From Plasmodium coatneyi (lineage: Eukaryota > Apicomplexa > Aconoidasida > Haemosporida > Plasmodiidae), in the NCBI RefSeq assembly GCF_001680005.1, contig NC_033563.1:930001-994000 (forward strand): a DNA stretch of 64,000 nucleotides, in the 5' to 3' direction. Positions within the stretch are counted from its first letter, which is position 1. Each line of letters opens with the position of its first letter. A program made the translations under genes and the position numbers. Positions 12,336 through 21,723 of this stretch are shown in pieces. The notes beneath the pieces were generated by a model. That model saw only the letters and a list, made by a program, of their open reading frames with translations. It made no database searches and had not been told where the DNA came from.

Positions 12336-13783
12336 GACAAATCGCACCTTGAGGAAGGGAGATATCTGGATGGAATGAACAACCCTTCTGCTTGATCGCA
12401 GTGTTAATACGTACGAGCAGCATGGCACCCACTTCTGATTGCCCCCCTCACATAAATCACAATGCGCGCCATCGAAGGAACGCCTCTTTGGATGCACAAA
12501 CCAACACACACACCAAAACCGGTGCTCCTAAAATGGACGCACATATATAAAACGACATGCTATGATTGGTCGAATTGTATTTTTGCTTTTATCTTTTGTT
12601 CAAATGACGCCCGTGTGATATGCTATATAAGATTCCACGCAGTGGATGGCGAACTTTTTTTTTTTTTTTTTTTTGTCACTTTCTCCCAGAGGGAAAACAT
12701 ACCAAGAAGCTATATATTAAATAACCTGCGTGTAAAAAGAGGGTAACCCCTCTGTGCATTGTGTACGCCCATGCGCAACGATCATTCGGAGAGCGAGCCC
12801 GATGGGGAAGCCAATTCGCCCCTTTATCTTCACCCTATGCATTTTCGTTTGTGATGGCATATAAAGGGTTTCCCTACTCGAACAGAGAATTTGCGGCCAC
12901 CCCAACCCCGTTGGATGCTGAGTTATGTCTATCCCATTTTTATTTTGCTAGGGTGAAACAACTAGGAATCGTCCCACACCCCACACCAGATGAGTATCTT
13001 CCATTTCATACTTCCTCTTTTGTGCTTCTTAGATGAACTAGTCCAAGTGAATGCCTAAATGGGCAACGTCGCCCCTGTGTAGAATTCTCACCCATATTGC
13101 ATTCACCATGTTTTTCGTTCAGCGCTCATCATCCGATCCGAGGTCCAATGTTTTACGCACTTCTGTGCGAATCACCTTTTCTGCTAAACTGACTAAACAG
13201 GGGTGATTCATCCTTCTGCACGGTTGATCCTGCCGAAGCGACGTTGTTGCATCCCCAAAGGGACGATCGTTTGTGCCGTCGCTCCTTTGGCGGGCAAAAT
13301 GGGTTGCTAAACTGTGAGGGGAACAACACCACGCATATGTGCACATGCATACACCATAAGCATGCCCACGCGCATACGCATGCGCATCAATTTTTCGCCT
13401 GCAGTATGCCGCATACCGTTTACCACATGCCGTTTACGCTTCTACACGCGTGCAATTGGGAAGAAGGCACCCTTCTCCATCCGCCGGTAAGAGCTTAAAG
13501 CCGTTTTCTATACCACATAGGTTACTCTCATGCGCTCTCACTAGGATGCAATCGATCTCGAAAAAAAAAAAAAAAAAAAAAAAATCAAACTAGTGAACGA
13601 ACAAACACGCGAATATGCGAGCTGATCTCTGCCATGCGAAACGTCAAACAGATGGGATGTAAACTGCGAGAGAGCGCAAATTAGTAGCTTAGAAGTTGCA
13701 GGGAAGGACCTTTTTTTTTTTTTTTTTTGTGAATCTATGCCCGCGGGTAAGCTATCCTGGGGCGAGCTCACTTGGCGAACAGA
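12336..13783. other. Intergenic region between the secreted protein and the stomatin-like gene
   Basis: Mixed-composition sequence with T or A runs at 12655-12674, 13561-13584 and 13711-13728. Several overlapping short frames occur, none with family signal or start context. It should contain the stomatin-like promoter. Confidence 0.5.
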
Positions 13784-14944
13784 ATGATGGCACCCAATGG
13801 AGGGGGTTGGGGAAGGGCCCTCCTGAGAAGCTACCCGTGGGGGAGGGATAACCAAAGGAAGCTGAGTGTGGCAAGAAGCTTCTACACGCAGCAGATAGTC
13901 CCTGCCATGCACACCAGTGGAAAAGTCGTACGAAGTGGAGCAATCGCAAGCACACATGCAAGGGCGCTACACAATCAACAGAGATGCACCTACTACACCA
14001 GCAGTGATGGAAAGAAGTACGACAAAACTATTTGGAACAATTTAGGGATTGTTATTATACCACAACAAACAGCCTACATAATTGAGCGTCTGGGGAAGTA
14101 TAAAAAAACCCTACTGGCAGGCATCCATTTTATCATCCCCTTTATAGACAAAATAGCCTACGTGTTTTCGCTAAAGGAGGAAACGATAACTATACCTAAC
14201 CAAACAGCTATTACTAAGGACAACGTAACTCTAAATATTGATGGGGTGCTCTACATAAAATGCGACAATCCGTATAACTCTTCGTACGGCATTGAAGACG
14301 CTGTTTTCGCCGTGACGCAGTTAGCCCAAGTTACCATGAGGTCGGAGTTAGGGAAACTTACCCTAGACGCGACCTTCCTTGAACGAGATAATCTAAACGA
14401 AAAAATTGTTAAAGCTATTAACGAGTCGGCCAGAAACTGGGGTATTAAATGTATGCGCTACGAAATTAGGGATATAATTTTACCAGTCAATATTAAGAAT
14501 GCCATGGAAAAACAAGCAGAAGCAGAACGGAAGAAGAGGGCGGAAATTTTACAAAGTGAGGGAGAAAGAGAGAGCGAAATTAATATTGCCATTGGAAAGA
14601 AAAAAAAGTCCATTCTTATTGCAGAGGGACAATCTTTCGCAATCAAAGCAAAAGCAGATGCTACCGCAGAAGCTATAGAAATTATTTCAAATAAAATAAA
14701 AAAGCTAGATTCTAACAGTGCAATTTCTCTTCTCATAGCTGAGCAATATATTGACGTTTTTGCCAACATTTGCAAAAACAACAACACTGTTATCATTCCA
14801 GCCGACTTGAATAACATTAGTAGCTTAATTTCGCAGTCCTTGTCTATATATAATAATATACAAAATGCCAAGAAAGGGGCTTCTCCCCCACAGATTGAGT
14901 CCCTCCCCAGTGATGACTTAGTGCATTCTGAAGAGATGGACTGA
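13784..14944 (+). CDS. Stomatin-like (SPFH/band 7) protein, mitochondrial SLP-2 type
   Basis: A 386-residue single-exon protein starting at the ATG at 13784 (another in-frame ATG follows directly). The first ~75 residues are rich in Arg, Ser and His with few acids, as expected of a mitochondrial presequence. The SPFH core begins at NNLGIVIIPQQTAYIIERLGKY and continues through AGIHFIIPFIDKI, IDGVLYIKCDNPY and LAQVTMRSELGKLTLD. A coiled segment rich in Glu, Lys and Ala follows (EKQAEAERKKRAEILQSEGE), then SILIAEGQSFAIKAKADA. This order and the long C-terminal helix match SLP-2/paraslipin more than red-cell stomatin. SLP-2 proteins organise cardiolipin-rich inner-membrane domains and associate with respiratory and protease complexes. 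It is the last conserved gene before the variant-antigen island. Confidence 0.92.
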   Translation: MMAPNGGGWGRALLRSYPWGRDNQRKLSVARSFYTQQIVPAMHTSGKVVRSGAIASTHARALHNQQRCTYYTSSDGKKYDKTIWNNLGIVIIPQQTAYIIERLGKYKKTLLAGIHFIIPFIDKIAYVFSLKEETITIPNQTAITKDNVTLNIDGVLYIKCDNPYNSSYGIEDAVFAVTQLAQVTMRSELGKLTLDATFLERDNLNEKIVKAINESARNWGIKCMRYEIRDIILPVNIKNAMEKQAEAERKKRAEILQSEGERESEINIAIGKKKKSILIAEGQSFAIKAKADATAEAIEIISNKIKKLDSNSAISLLIAEQYIDVFANICKNNNTVIIPADLNNISSLISQSLSIYNNIQNAKKGASPPQIESLPSDDLVHSEEMD

Positions 14945-15750
14945 CCCGTCGGGAGAGGGAACACAGCGCATCATCATTTGTGTGCAACGGGTGATAACCA
15001 CTAAGGTTGGTTATGTTTGTGCTCTTCCCCCCACACATTTGACATTGCGCCAATTCGTTTTTCCAATTTGATTTTCTAACTCGCTTTTCTAATTTGCTTT
15101 GCCAAACCACTGGGCCAATCCACTTTGCCTTTTTTTTAGCTAATTGTTATTCACGCACCTCTGTAGTGTGCTAACAAGGGGGGGTTGTTACAGCAGAGTC
15201 TGCCTCATAAGCGAAAATATCACTTTAAGTGACGTAGGCCCGTTAGAGCAGATTACTCCGTTCTTCTTGCGAGCATCTGTGGAGGCATTGCCTTGGATTC
15301 CGTCGCAGTTGGGGGGATGACGTAATAAAGGGAACGGCCTGTCTCTCCAGTCTTTCCCCTTCCCTTCCTTTCCGTTCCCCTTTTTTGGAACATTCTTCTC
15401 CCTACTAACTTTTTTTTTTTTTTTTTTTTAATTTTAAAGCGTTACATGTATAAGAGTTTGTATGTATATTATCTCATTCCCGGGTACACGCGGCGGCGCC
15501 TTTTTGTTTTGTGTTTTTCGCGAAGCCCCGTGCGACTGCTACTGCTATCACTGCTGTTGGTGTCATTGTTTTTAGCATGTTGTAGAACATGTTCACAGTG
15601 TATCAAATATATTGTGCACCACGGAAAATTAGATGCACATTTAGGACCATTACATAAAGAAGTGTGCCCTTTTCGCGCCCTTCCTTCCTGTGCACCATTT
15701 CTGTGTCCTCCCTCTGTGTGTATTATCATAGGAACGGAAGAGGAAGGATA
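14945..15750. other. Spacer at the boundary of the conserved block
   Basis: Contains the 3' flank of the stomatin-like gene and a T run at 15411-15429. A 101-codon frame at 15446-15751 (hydrophobic, cysteine-rich) has no recognisable relatives and ends at the start of the minisatellite; I do not call it a gene. Confidence 0.45.
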
Positions 15751-16490
15751 AAGTAAGCAGAGTTTAAGGAGGGAAGGAAGGTTATTAGTGGTTGTAGGTG
15801 GAAGGAAGGTGATGTTAGGGGTGGTTCGTGGAAGGAAGGTTTGTGTTAGGCGTGGTAGGTGGGTTGTTAGGTGGTGATAGGTGGAAGGAAGGTTGTTAGG
15901 TGGTTGGGTGGCAGGTGAGTGGAAGGAAGGTTGTTAATGGTGGTAGGGTGGTAGGTGGGTTGTTAGGTGGGTAATAGGTGGGTGTTAGGTGGTAGGCGGA
16001 AAGAAGTTTGTTAGGGGTAGAAGGAAGGGAGGGTCTAAGGTGGATGAAGGAAAGGAAGGGAGGGTGTAAGGAGGAGGAAGGAATGGGAGGAAGGAAAGGA
16101 AGGAATGTCTAAGGAAAAAGAAGAGAAGGAGTGTCTAAGAAAGGAAGGAAGGGGTCTAAGTAAGAGGAAGAGAAGGAGTGTCTAAGGAAGGAAAGATCTA
16201 ATGAAGGATGGTCTAAGGAAGGAAGGAAAGGAAGGAAACTAATATGAGGAAAAAAAAGAAGGAAAGGAAAGGATGATTCTAAGAAAGGGGTCTTAGAGGG
16301 AAAGAAGGAAAGAAGGAAAAAAAGGAAAAGAAAGAAGGAATAAGAAGGAAAGAAGGAATAAGAAGGAAAAGAAGGAATAAGAAGGAAAAAAGGAATAAAG
16401 AAGGAATGAAAAGGAAAGAAGTAATAAAAGGAAAGGAGGTCTAAGGAGGAAGAAAGAAAAGGAAAAGAAAGAAATGAATGGATTGAGAGA
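15751..16490 (+). repeat. Purine-rich minisatellite of the KIR/SICAvar neighbourhood
   Basis: The first half (about 15770-16010) repeats units like GGAAGGAAGGTTGTTAGGTGG with GGT and GTT variants. The second half (about 16020-16480) shifts to GGAAG/AAAGGAAGG runs with recurring GTCTAAGG. The plus strand is almost free of C. The same family recurs inside the SICAvar intron (22860-23010) and, in the opposite strand sense, near 44800-45125, 48240-48440 and 59900-60150. Confidence 0.85.
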
Positions 16491-17404
16491 AGTAAGGTTA
16501 AGAAAGAATGAGCCGCATATACGCTTAAAAGTACAACATTAGATGAAAGTGGGAATGGAGTAGCTTCCATAATGGAATGTACACGTCACACATATAAATA
16601 AAAATATGCGCGTTGTGCATATTAGGATGGAAAGAAGAATGCACAGGTAGGTGAAAAAAGATGAACTTGAATGTGCACTAAAAGGGAAAAGGGAAGCTTA
16701 GATAATAGGATATACACACCTCATGTTTTAATAGGTTATTTGTAATGTAATCATCTGAAAAAGGAATAAAAGGAAGAGGAAAAATCATTATAGTTGAATG
16801 ATCATGAATGCAAGAGGAGAATATGTGTATTGCATTATATTCTTATACTGAATCGTGCAGAATTCACTAATATAATAAATAGGAAAGTAGTGGAGAGAAG
16901 GAGTAGAGCTCGTTCTTTACTTTTTTTACTTTGTTATCTCCTGTGTGTGTTCATTGCCATTTTTACATTAATTATGTGCATTGTGTTTTAATGAATGTGT
17001 ACTGTGGATTATCATTTTTTGAAAAATAAAACATTGTGTATTGTTGGGAGGGAAGAATAAAAATTCAATACCTACTCATTTCATAATCATCATAAATCAA
17101 TTAGAACTGGAATACGGATTTCCAAACTATATTAGCACATAAACACATTTTATAACATAAATTCCCTTATATATTGAGGATATTCATAAACCATGGTAAA
17201 AAGGAATAATAATACAATTAATTTCTTTATTATAAAAATGCATATAGAGTTATATGTGTACACACATATATATAATATTCCACATGTATAACATATAATA
17301 GTAGTGGATATGTATGCATATGTATGTATATATGTATGTGTATATGTAGTCGATATGTATGGATGTATATACACACATATTTTAATTCTATATATTTTGT
17401 TTAG
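16491..17404. other. AT-rich upstream/intron region of KIR-A
   Basis: Sequence is AT-rich with TATATGTATG microsatellite stretches near 17260-17380 just before the KIR-A acceptor. KIR genes normally have a short first exon; I could not identify one here with matching phase, so this probably holds exon 1 and intron 1. Confidence 0.5.
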
Positions 17405-20105
17405 GGGAAGGAAGAGGAAGATACAGTTACATTACCCTCAAAGGAAATATATGCTGAACTCGAAAATGGAAAAAGGGGTTGTGCACTCCAGGGAAGAAAA
17501 GGGGACAATAATACAGTGGAAGAAAAAATAAAATTGTCCTTGACAGGGTATGGTGGGGATAAGTGGACTTGGATCGATAAAATTGTAAAGAACTACTGTT
17601 TAGCATGTAAGGCGAGTGGGGAGGGAGATTTCACTTCCTTGGGGGATGATGAACGTTTCTCCTTATTTTATTATTGGTTAGGCGATAGAGTCATAGGGGA
17701 ATTGCGTCAGCACTCCCATTTTTCACCGGTTATGAAGGCAATTTATGAGAAACTGCAGGATTCCATGGGCAGATGTAATTGTAAAAATCTGTACGAAGGT
17801 ATTTTGAAGGATCGTTTCAAAAAGGCTAAGATACTATTCGATTGGTACTATAACTATAAGAAATTAGTAGGACAGGAAAAGTGTAATGATTATTGCAATA
17901 ATAATGAAAAATGTAATGGCCCCTACAACACAGCCCTATCAACATATACACAGATACAGGGAGCTTGCAGTCAATCTGACGGAGATCAATATTGTCCCAA
18001 ATTTAGGAGAAAAGCAGAGGGAAGGGGGGAATATAACGAACCCCAAAAATTAGACTGCCCTGCTGCACCAGCACAGGTCGGTTACTTCCCTTATTTGAAA
18101 TTTTATAAATATTATAAATACAATACTCTATGCGTAATGTAATAAAAAAATATAAGAAATGTACACATGATAATATATTCACATCTATGTATATATTTCA
18201 CTTCCTCCTGTTCAATTCTATATTTTTATAGGTCACAGACACCAATAAATTACCTTCACAAAAAATATACGATGCGTTAGACCAAGGAGTAGGGAAAACA
18301 AGTTGTGAACTCAACGGAAGCAAAGGAAACAATAGTAGTCAACTGGAACAAACGGTGAAAACATCATTACGGTCGTACAGTATTAATGATGAAGGAAACT
18401 TGGCCAACAGAATCGTAAGGAATTACTGTGTAGCATGTAGGGGGACAGGGAGGGAAGAGTTCGCTACTTTGTCCAGTAGTGACCGTTATAAATTTTTTTT
18501 TTATTGGTTGGGTGATAAAATAAATAAGGGAAAACCTAAGGGAGGGGCCTCTATCTCAATGGTTATGAAGGAAATTTACCCTAAACTCGAAGGTTCCATG
18601 TTCAATTGTACGTGTAATAATATATACGAGAATATTAGCAAAGACAGGTTCCCACAGGCCAAAATACTGTTCGATTATTATTATGACTATAGTAAAATGC
18701 AGAACAGTGCGAAACTTACTACATATTGCACCAGTACAGAATACGAGCAGTCCTTAAGGAGAGCCCAAAGAGAATATACAACCTTAAGTCAACAGTGTCC
18801 AGGAACTGAAGGAGAACCATATTGTAAAATATTTAAAGAGAACTTTCGGAAGGTTGGGGAGAGGGGGGAATTTAAGCAACCGGAGGAACTGAAGTGCCCT
18901 ACAGCTGCATCAGGTAAGACAAATACAGTAAGGGAAGGTAGGGCATATAACAAATATGTAAAATCGAGAAGTATTATTATTACTAGGGAGAGCGAGGAGG
19001 GAAATGGCTGAGTTGAAGAGAAAAAGAAGAGGGTGATTCACCCCCGCAGGGTACACCCCACCACACTCTTAGTTTTAATGACTCTTCATTACACTAAAAC
19101 ATTCCTCCCTTTATTTCATTTCTTATGTGCAGAACAACCTCAACAAGAAACACCACCTGCAGAAGGAACCTCTGGAGCCACCACTGGTGTAGTAGCAGGT
19201 AAGTGCATATACAACAAGGGGAAAGGAACAATATTCCTTGATCAGGGAAGAAGGGGGCGCATAAAGAAGTAGCATCACCCACGGTGGTGTGGACACATCC
19301 ATCGTGCGCTAGGAATATTCTCCTCATTATATTGTGCACATTTATTGCTCCTCCTTGTTTTTGTTCAGCAGGTCCAGTAGGTCAAGTTGGTGCACGTGGA
19401 CCCGCAGGTCCACAGGGTCCAAGGGGTGATAAGGGTGAAACAGGTGAACAAGGTGCCCGAGGTGCTGGTGTCCCTGGTATTGCTGGTATTGCTGGTGCTG
19501 GTACTCCAGCGGCAGCGGCTCCCGCTGCTGCTAAGCCAGCAGCAGTACGACAATCCGAACCTGCAGCTCCTGTCACTGGGGACCCATCGGATCCACCACT
19601 TACTACTATTATCCCTTCCGCATTTGGAGCAATAGGATTACCAACGGCTGCCCTCTTATTGTATAAGGTAAAGTTACAATTAAAGTGAAATTGCATATAA
19701 TAAGAATAATAATGTTTATTATTATTATTTCCTTCTTATTTCATACTTAAAAAATAAATATATATATATATATAGACAATAGACTGTGCATTGTACATAT
19801 ATGGCTCTATATGTATATATATGGACATGTCTACCCGCCCTTCCACCTGAACATCCTTCTTCCCTATTCCTTCCTTCCCTCAGTATACTTCCTTATTTTC
19901 TGACTTGCGTAATACCCTCCTTGGAGGCGGAGGGGGAGGAAGGAGCAACCATAGAAGTAGAAGAAAAAAAAGATCATTAGTACGCAGGGTAAATATGGAA
20001 AGAGGGGAAGATGATTCTTCTCCATTTGGCTCAACAACAATAGATTCAGAATCTGACTTAGCGGAGGAGGATCCATCCGAATATTCTGTTCCATATATTA
20101 GATAA
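17405..20105 (+). CDS. KIR: KIR variant antigen (KIR-A), two KIR domains, with collagen- and elastin-like stalk; exon 1 not located
   Basis: Visible exons are 17405-18076, 18232-18913, 19133-19198, 19372-19667 and 19884-20105, all GT/AG with consistent phases (0, 1, 1, 0). Exon one encodes a KIR domain beginning TLPSKEIYAEL with core FYYWLGD and YEKL. Exon two encodes a second domain beginning NKLPSQKIYDAL with FFYWLGDK. A short linker exon (QPQQETPP) precedes the exon holding Gly-X-Y repeats, an Ala/Pro/Gly stretch and the membrane helix (FGAIGLPTAALLLYK). The last exon is the basic then acidic cytoplasmic tail ending EYSVPYIR. KIR proteins are interspersed variant antigens of this clade, related to PIR proteins and thought to reach the red-cell surface. 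The collagen-like block is absent from ordinary KIR and from the other KIR genes here. Confidence 0.9.
19372..19463 (+). other. Collagen alpha-1(I)-like Gly-X-Y segment in KIR-A
   Basis: About 31 residues of uninterrupted Gly-X-Y triplets start at the first codon of the exon (the Gly codon is split by the intron). They include GPAGPQGPRGDKGETGEQG, which I recall as an exact run in primate COL1A1. Over the whole 31 residues I count two differences from the remembered host sequence (a Gln for Pro near the start and an Ala for Asp near the end). Codons are GGT, CCA, GCA and GAA, unlike GC-rich host collagen genes. Confidence 0.88.
19464..19544 (+). other. Elastin-like segment in KIR-A
   Basis: Directly after the Gly-X-Y block the protein reads AGVPG, IAGIAGAG, then TPAAAAPAAAK. 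From memory, tropoelastin has AGVPG followed shortly by PGIGGIAGVGTPAAAA and a Lys-containing poly-Ala run. The order of elements agrees, with substitutions and a gap of about seven residues. This match is weaker than the collagen one because it is Ala/Gly/Pro-rich. Confidence 0.65.
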
Positions 20106-20274
20106 GTTCTTCTCTTTTTTTTAAAAAAAAAGAAAGAAAGAAAGGGAATAAAAAATAATGGAGAAAAGGAACAGAATAAGCTGGAAATGTAAAATGCTGC
20201 TGATAATGTTCCATCCACGTAAGGTGGAAGCAACACCTAAGCAACAACTCCATGAATATTCTTATAAGAAGAAA

Positions 20275-20600
20275 CGATTTGTAGTCACCTTATTGTGGAT
20301 GCTAATTCCTTGGAAATAATGGTGGTGATCTGTTGTTTAAAGAATGTGTGTGAAAGGATGGAAGAGAAAATATGTGCTTGTGTGTTTGTGTTTGATAAAG
20401 GAAATTGTATATATTTAGATCATCATTTATTACAAAACACACTTTGACATAATTGTTATGTGGGCATATAAATAGAACTGTATTGCGACAATAATATTTG
20501 GCTTTTTTCATTATGAAACGATATATATACTGTGCTACAGCATTTGTATTACTTCCTATTTTTTCCCTTTACCTATTTTTTTTTTTGTGGTTCCTAAAGT
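20275..20600 (+). promoter_or_regulatory. 3' flank element of KIR-A shared with the SICAvar 3' flank
   Basis: Starting with TTGTAGTCACCTTATTGTGGATGC and running to a T-rich stretch (ACAGCATTTGTATTACTTCC), this sequence resembles 29545-29950 downstream of the SICAvar, including GATAAAGGAAATTGTATAT, GACATAAT(T/C)GTTATG and GGGCATA. A conserved 3' UTR or downstream element is the simplest reading. Confidence 0.65.
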
Positions 20601-21723
20601 TAATGATTTTGTACATTCCAGTATGTTTCTCTATCTTTTTTTACATTTCCTTTTTGCTTTTTTTTCCATTCTTACGTTTTAAAAGGAAAAAATTCCCTAA
20701 AAAAACAAAGTTATCTAATCATCTTTTTTTCTGTTTATATATTTTTTTCTAAAAAGAAGAGAAAAAAAGGTTTAAAAAGGAAAAAAAAGAAAAGAAAAGA
20801 AAAGAAAAGAAAAGAATGAAGGAACGTAATTTCTTTCCTTCTTCCTTTCTTTCTTCTTTAGGAAGAATGTAGTGCATAAAGGAAAATGCAAAAAAAAGGG
20901 GAGTACATAGGTAGAATGCATACGAAAAGGAAGGAGGCAATGGTTGTGTTTTCGCTCTCTTTTTCTTTTCTTCTTAGGAAAGTGCAATGCATAAAGGAAG
21001 GAGAACGGAAAATTGTTTTCTTTCTTTTCTTAAAGAAAAAAGAAAAACTTTAAAAAAAGAAAATGAAGGAAATAAAAAAAAAAAAAAAAAAGGAGAAAAT
21101 ATCTTTTCCGCAAAAAGAAAAAAAAAAAAGTGAAAGAAAGGAGGATTAAAGGGCAAAAAAAAGGGAGGAAGATAGGAAAAGGCGCATGCGCAGAACTTTT
21201 CTGTTTTTGTTTTTTTTTTTTCTACGAAGGAAAAAGGAAAGAATAAACTTGTAAAAAAAAAAAAAGAACAAAAAAAACAGAACAAAAGAAAAAAAAAAAA
21301 AAACAGAAGGAAGAGTTGAGGTGAATAATTCCTTCCTTCTCCTTTCTCCTTTTTAAAAAATTGCAAAGGGAGGTATATGAGTGAATGGGAAGGTAGCCTT
21401 GTTTCTTTTTTAGATTAATTCTTATGAATAATTCCTTAGTTAAGGAAAAAGTTGAAAAAGTAAGGAAGGCAATGAAAGAAAGGGGGAAGAAAAACTGGGA
21501 ATAAAGAAAACCATAAAAGGGGAAAAAGGACGAATGTGAATAAAGGATGATTATAGTAAGGAAATGGAAGGACAGAAGAATAAATTCGTAAATGGAGAAG
21601 TATTTCTTTAGGGTTGCGAATATGGTGAATTATAATATTCATCTTCCAATGAATAGGTCTAATTGTAATGGGGAAAGTTGGAAAAGTATTTAATGCTTAT
21701 ATTATAACAATAATCATATCATC
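20601..21723. repeat. A/T-homopolymer-rich spacer between KIR-A and SICAvar
   Basis: The plus strand is dominated by A and G with AAAAG microsatellite (20785-20815) and many A runs of 8-18 bases; it contains degenerate partial duplications such as GTGCATAAAGGA (20872 and 20987). Open frames on the minus strand are Phe/Leu/Ser homopolymer translations, not genes. The segment from about 21500 is the SICAvar upstream region. Confidence 0.7.

Noticed and set aside
13214..13232. GGTTGATCCTGCC, identical to part of the conserved 5' end of eukaryotic 18S rRNA
   Set aside because: The match is about 13 bases and flanking sequence is not rRNA-like, so it is chance; no rRNA gene is present.
15446..15751. 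101-codon hydrophobic frame beside the minisatellite
   Set aside because: No family signal, splice partner or conserved feature, and it ends at the start of the repeat.
19372..19544. Collagen/elastin-like exon as host DNA contamination or mis-assembly
   Set aside because: The segment is joined in frame by good parasite splice sites to KIR exons on both sides and uses parasite-like codons, not GC-rich host codons.
20749..21366. Several minus-strand Phe/Ser/Leu-rich frames
   Set aside because: They are translations of A-rich homopolymer DNA on the other strand, with no composition typical of real proteins here.
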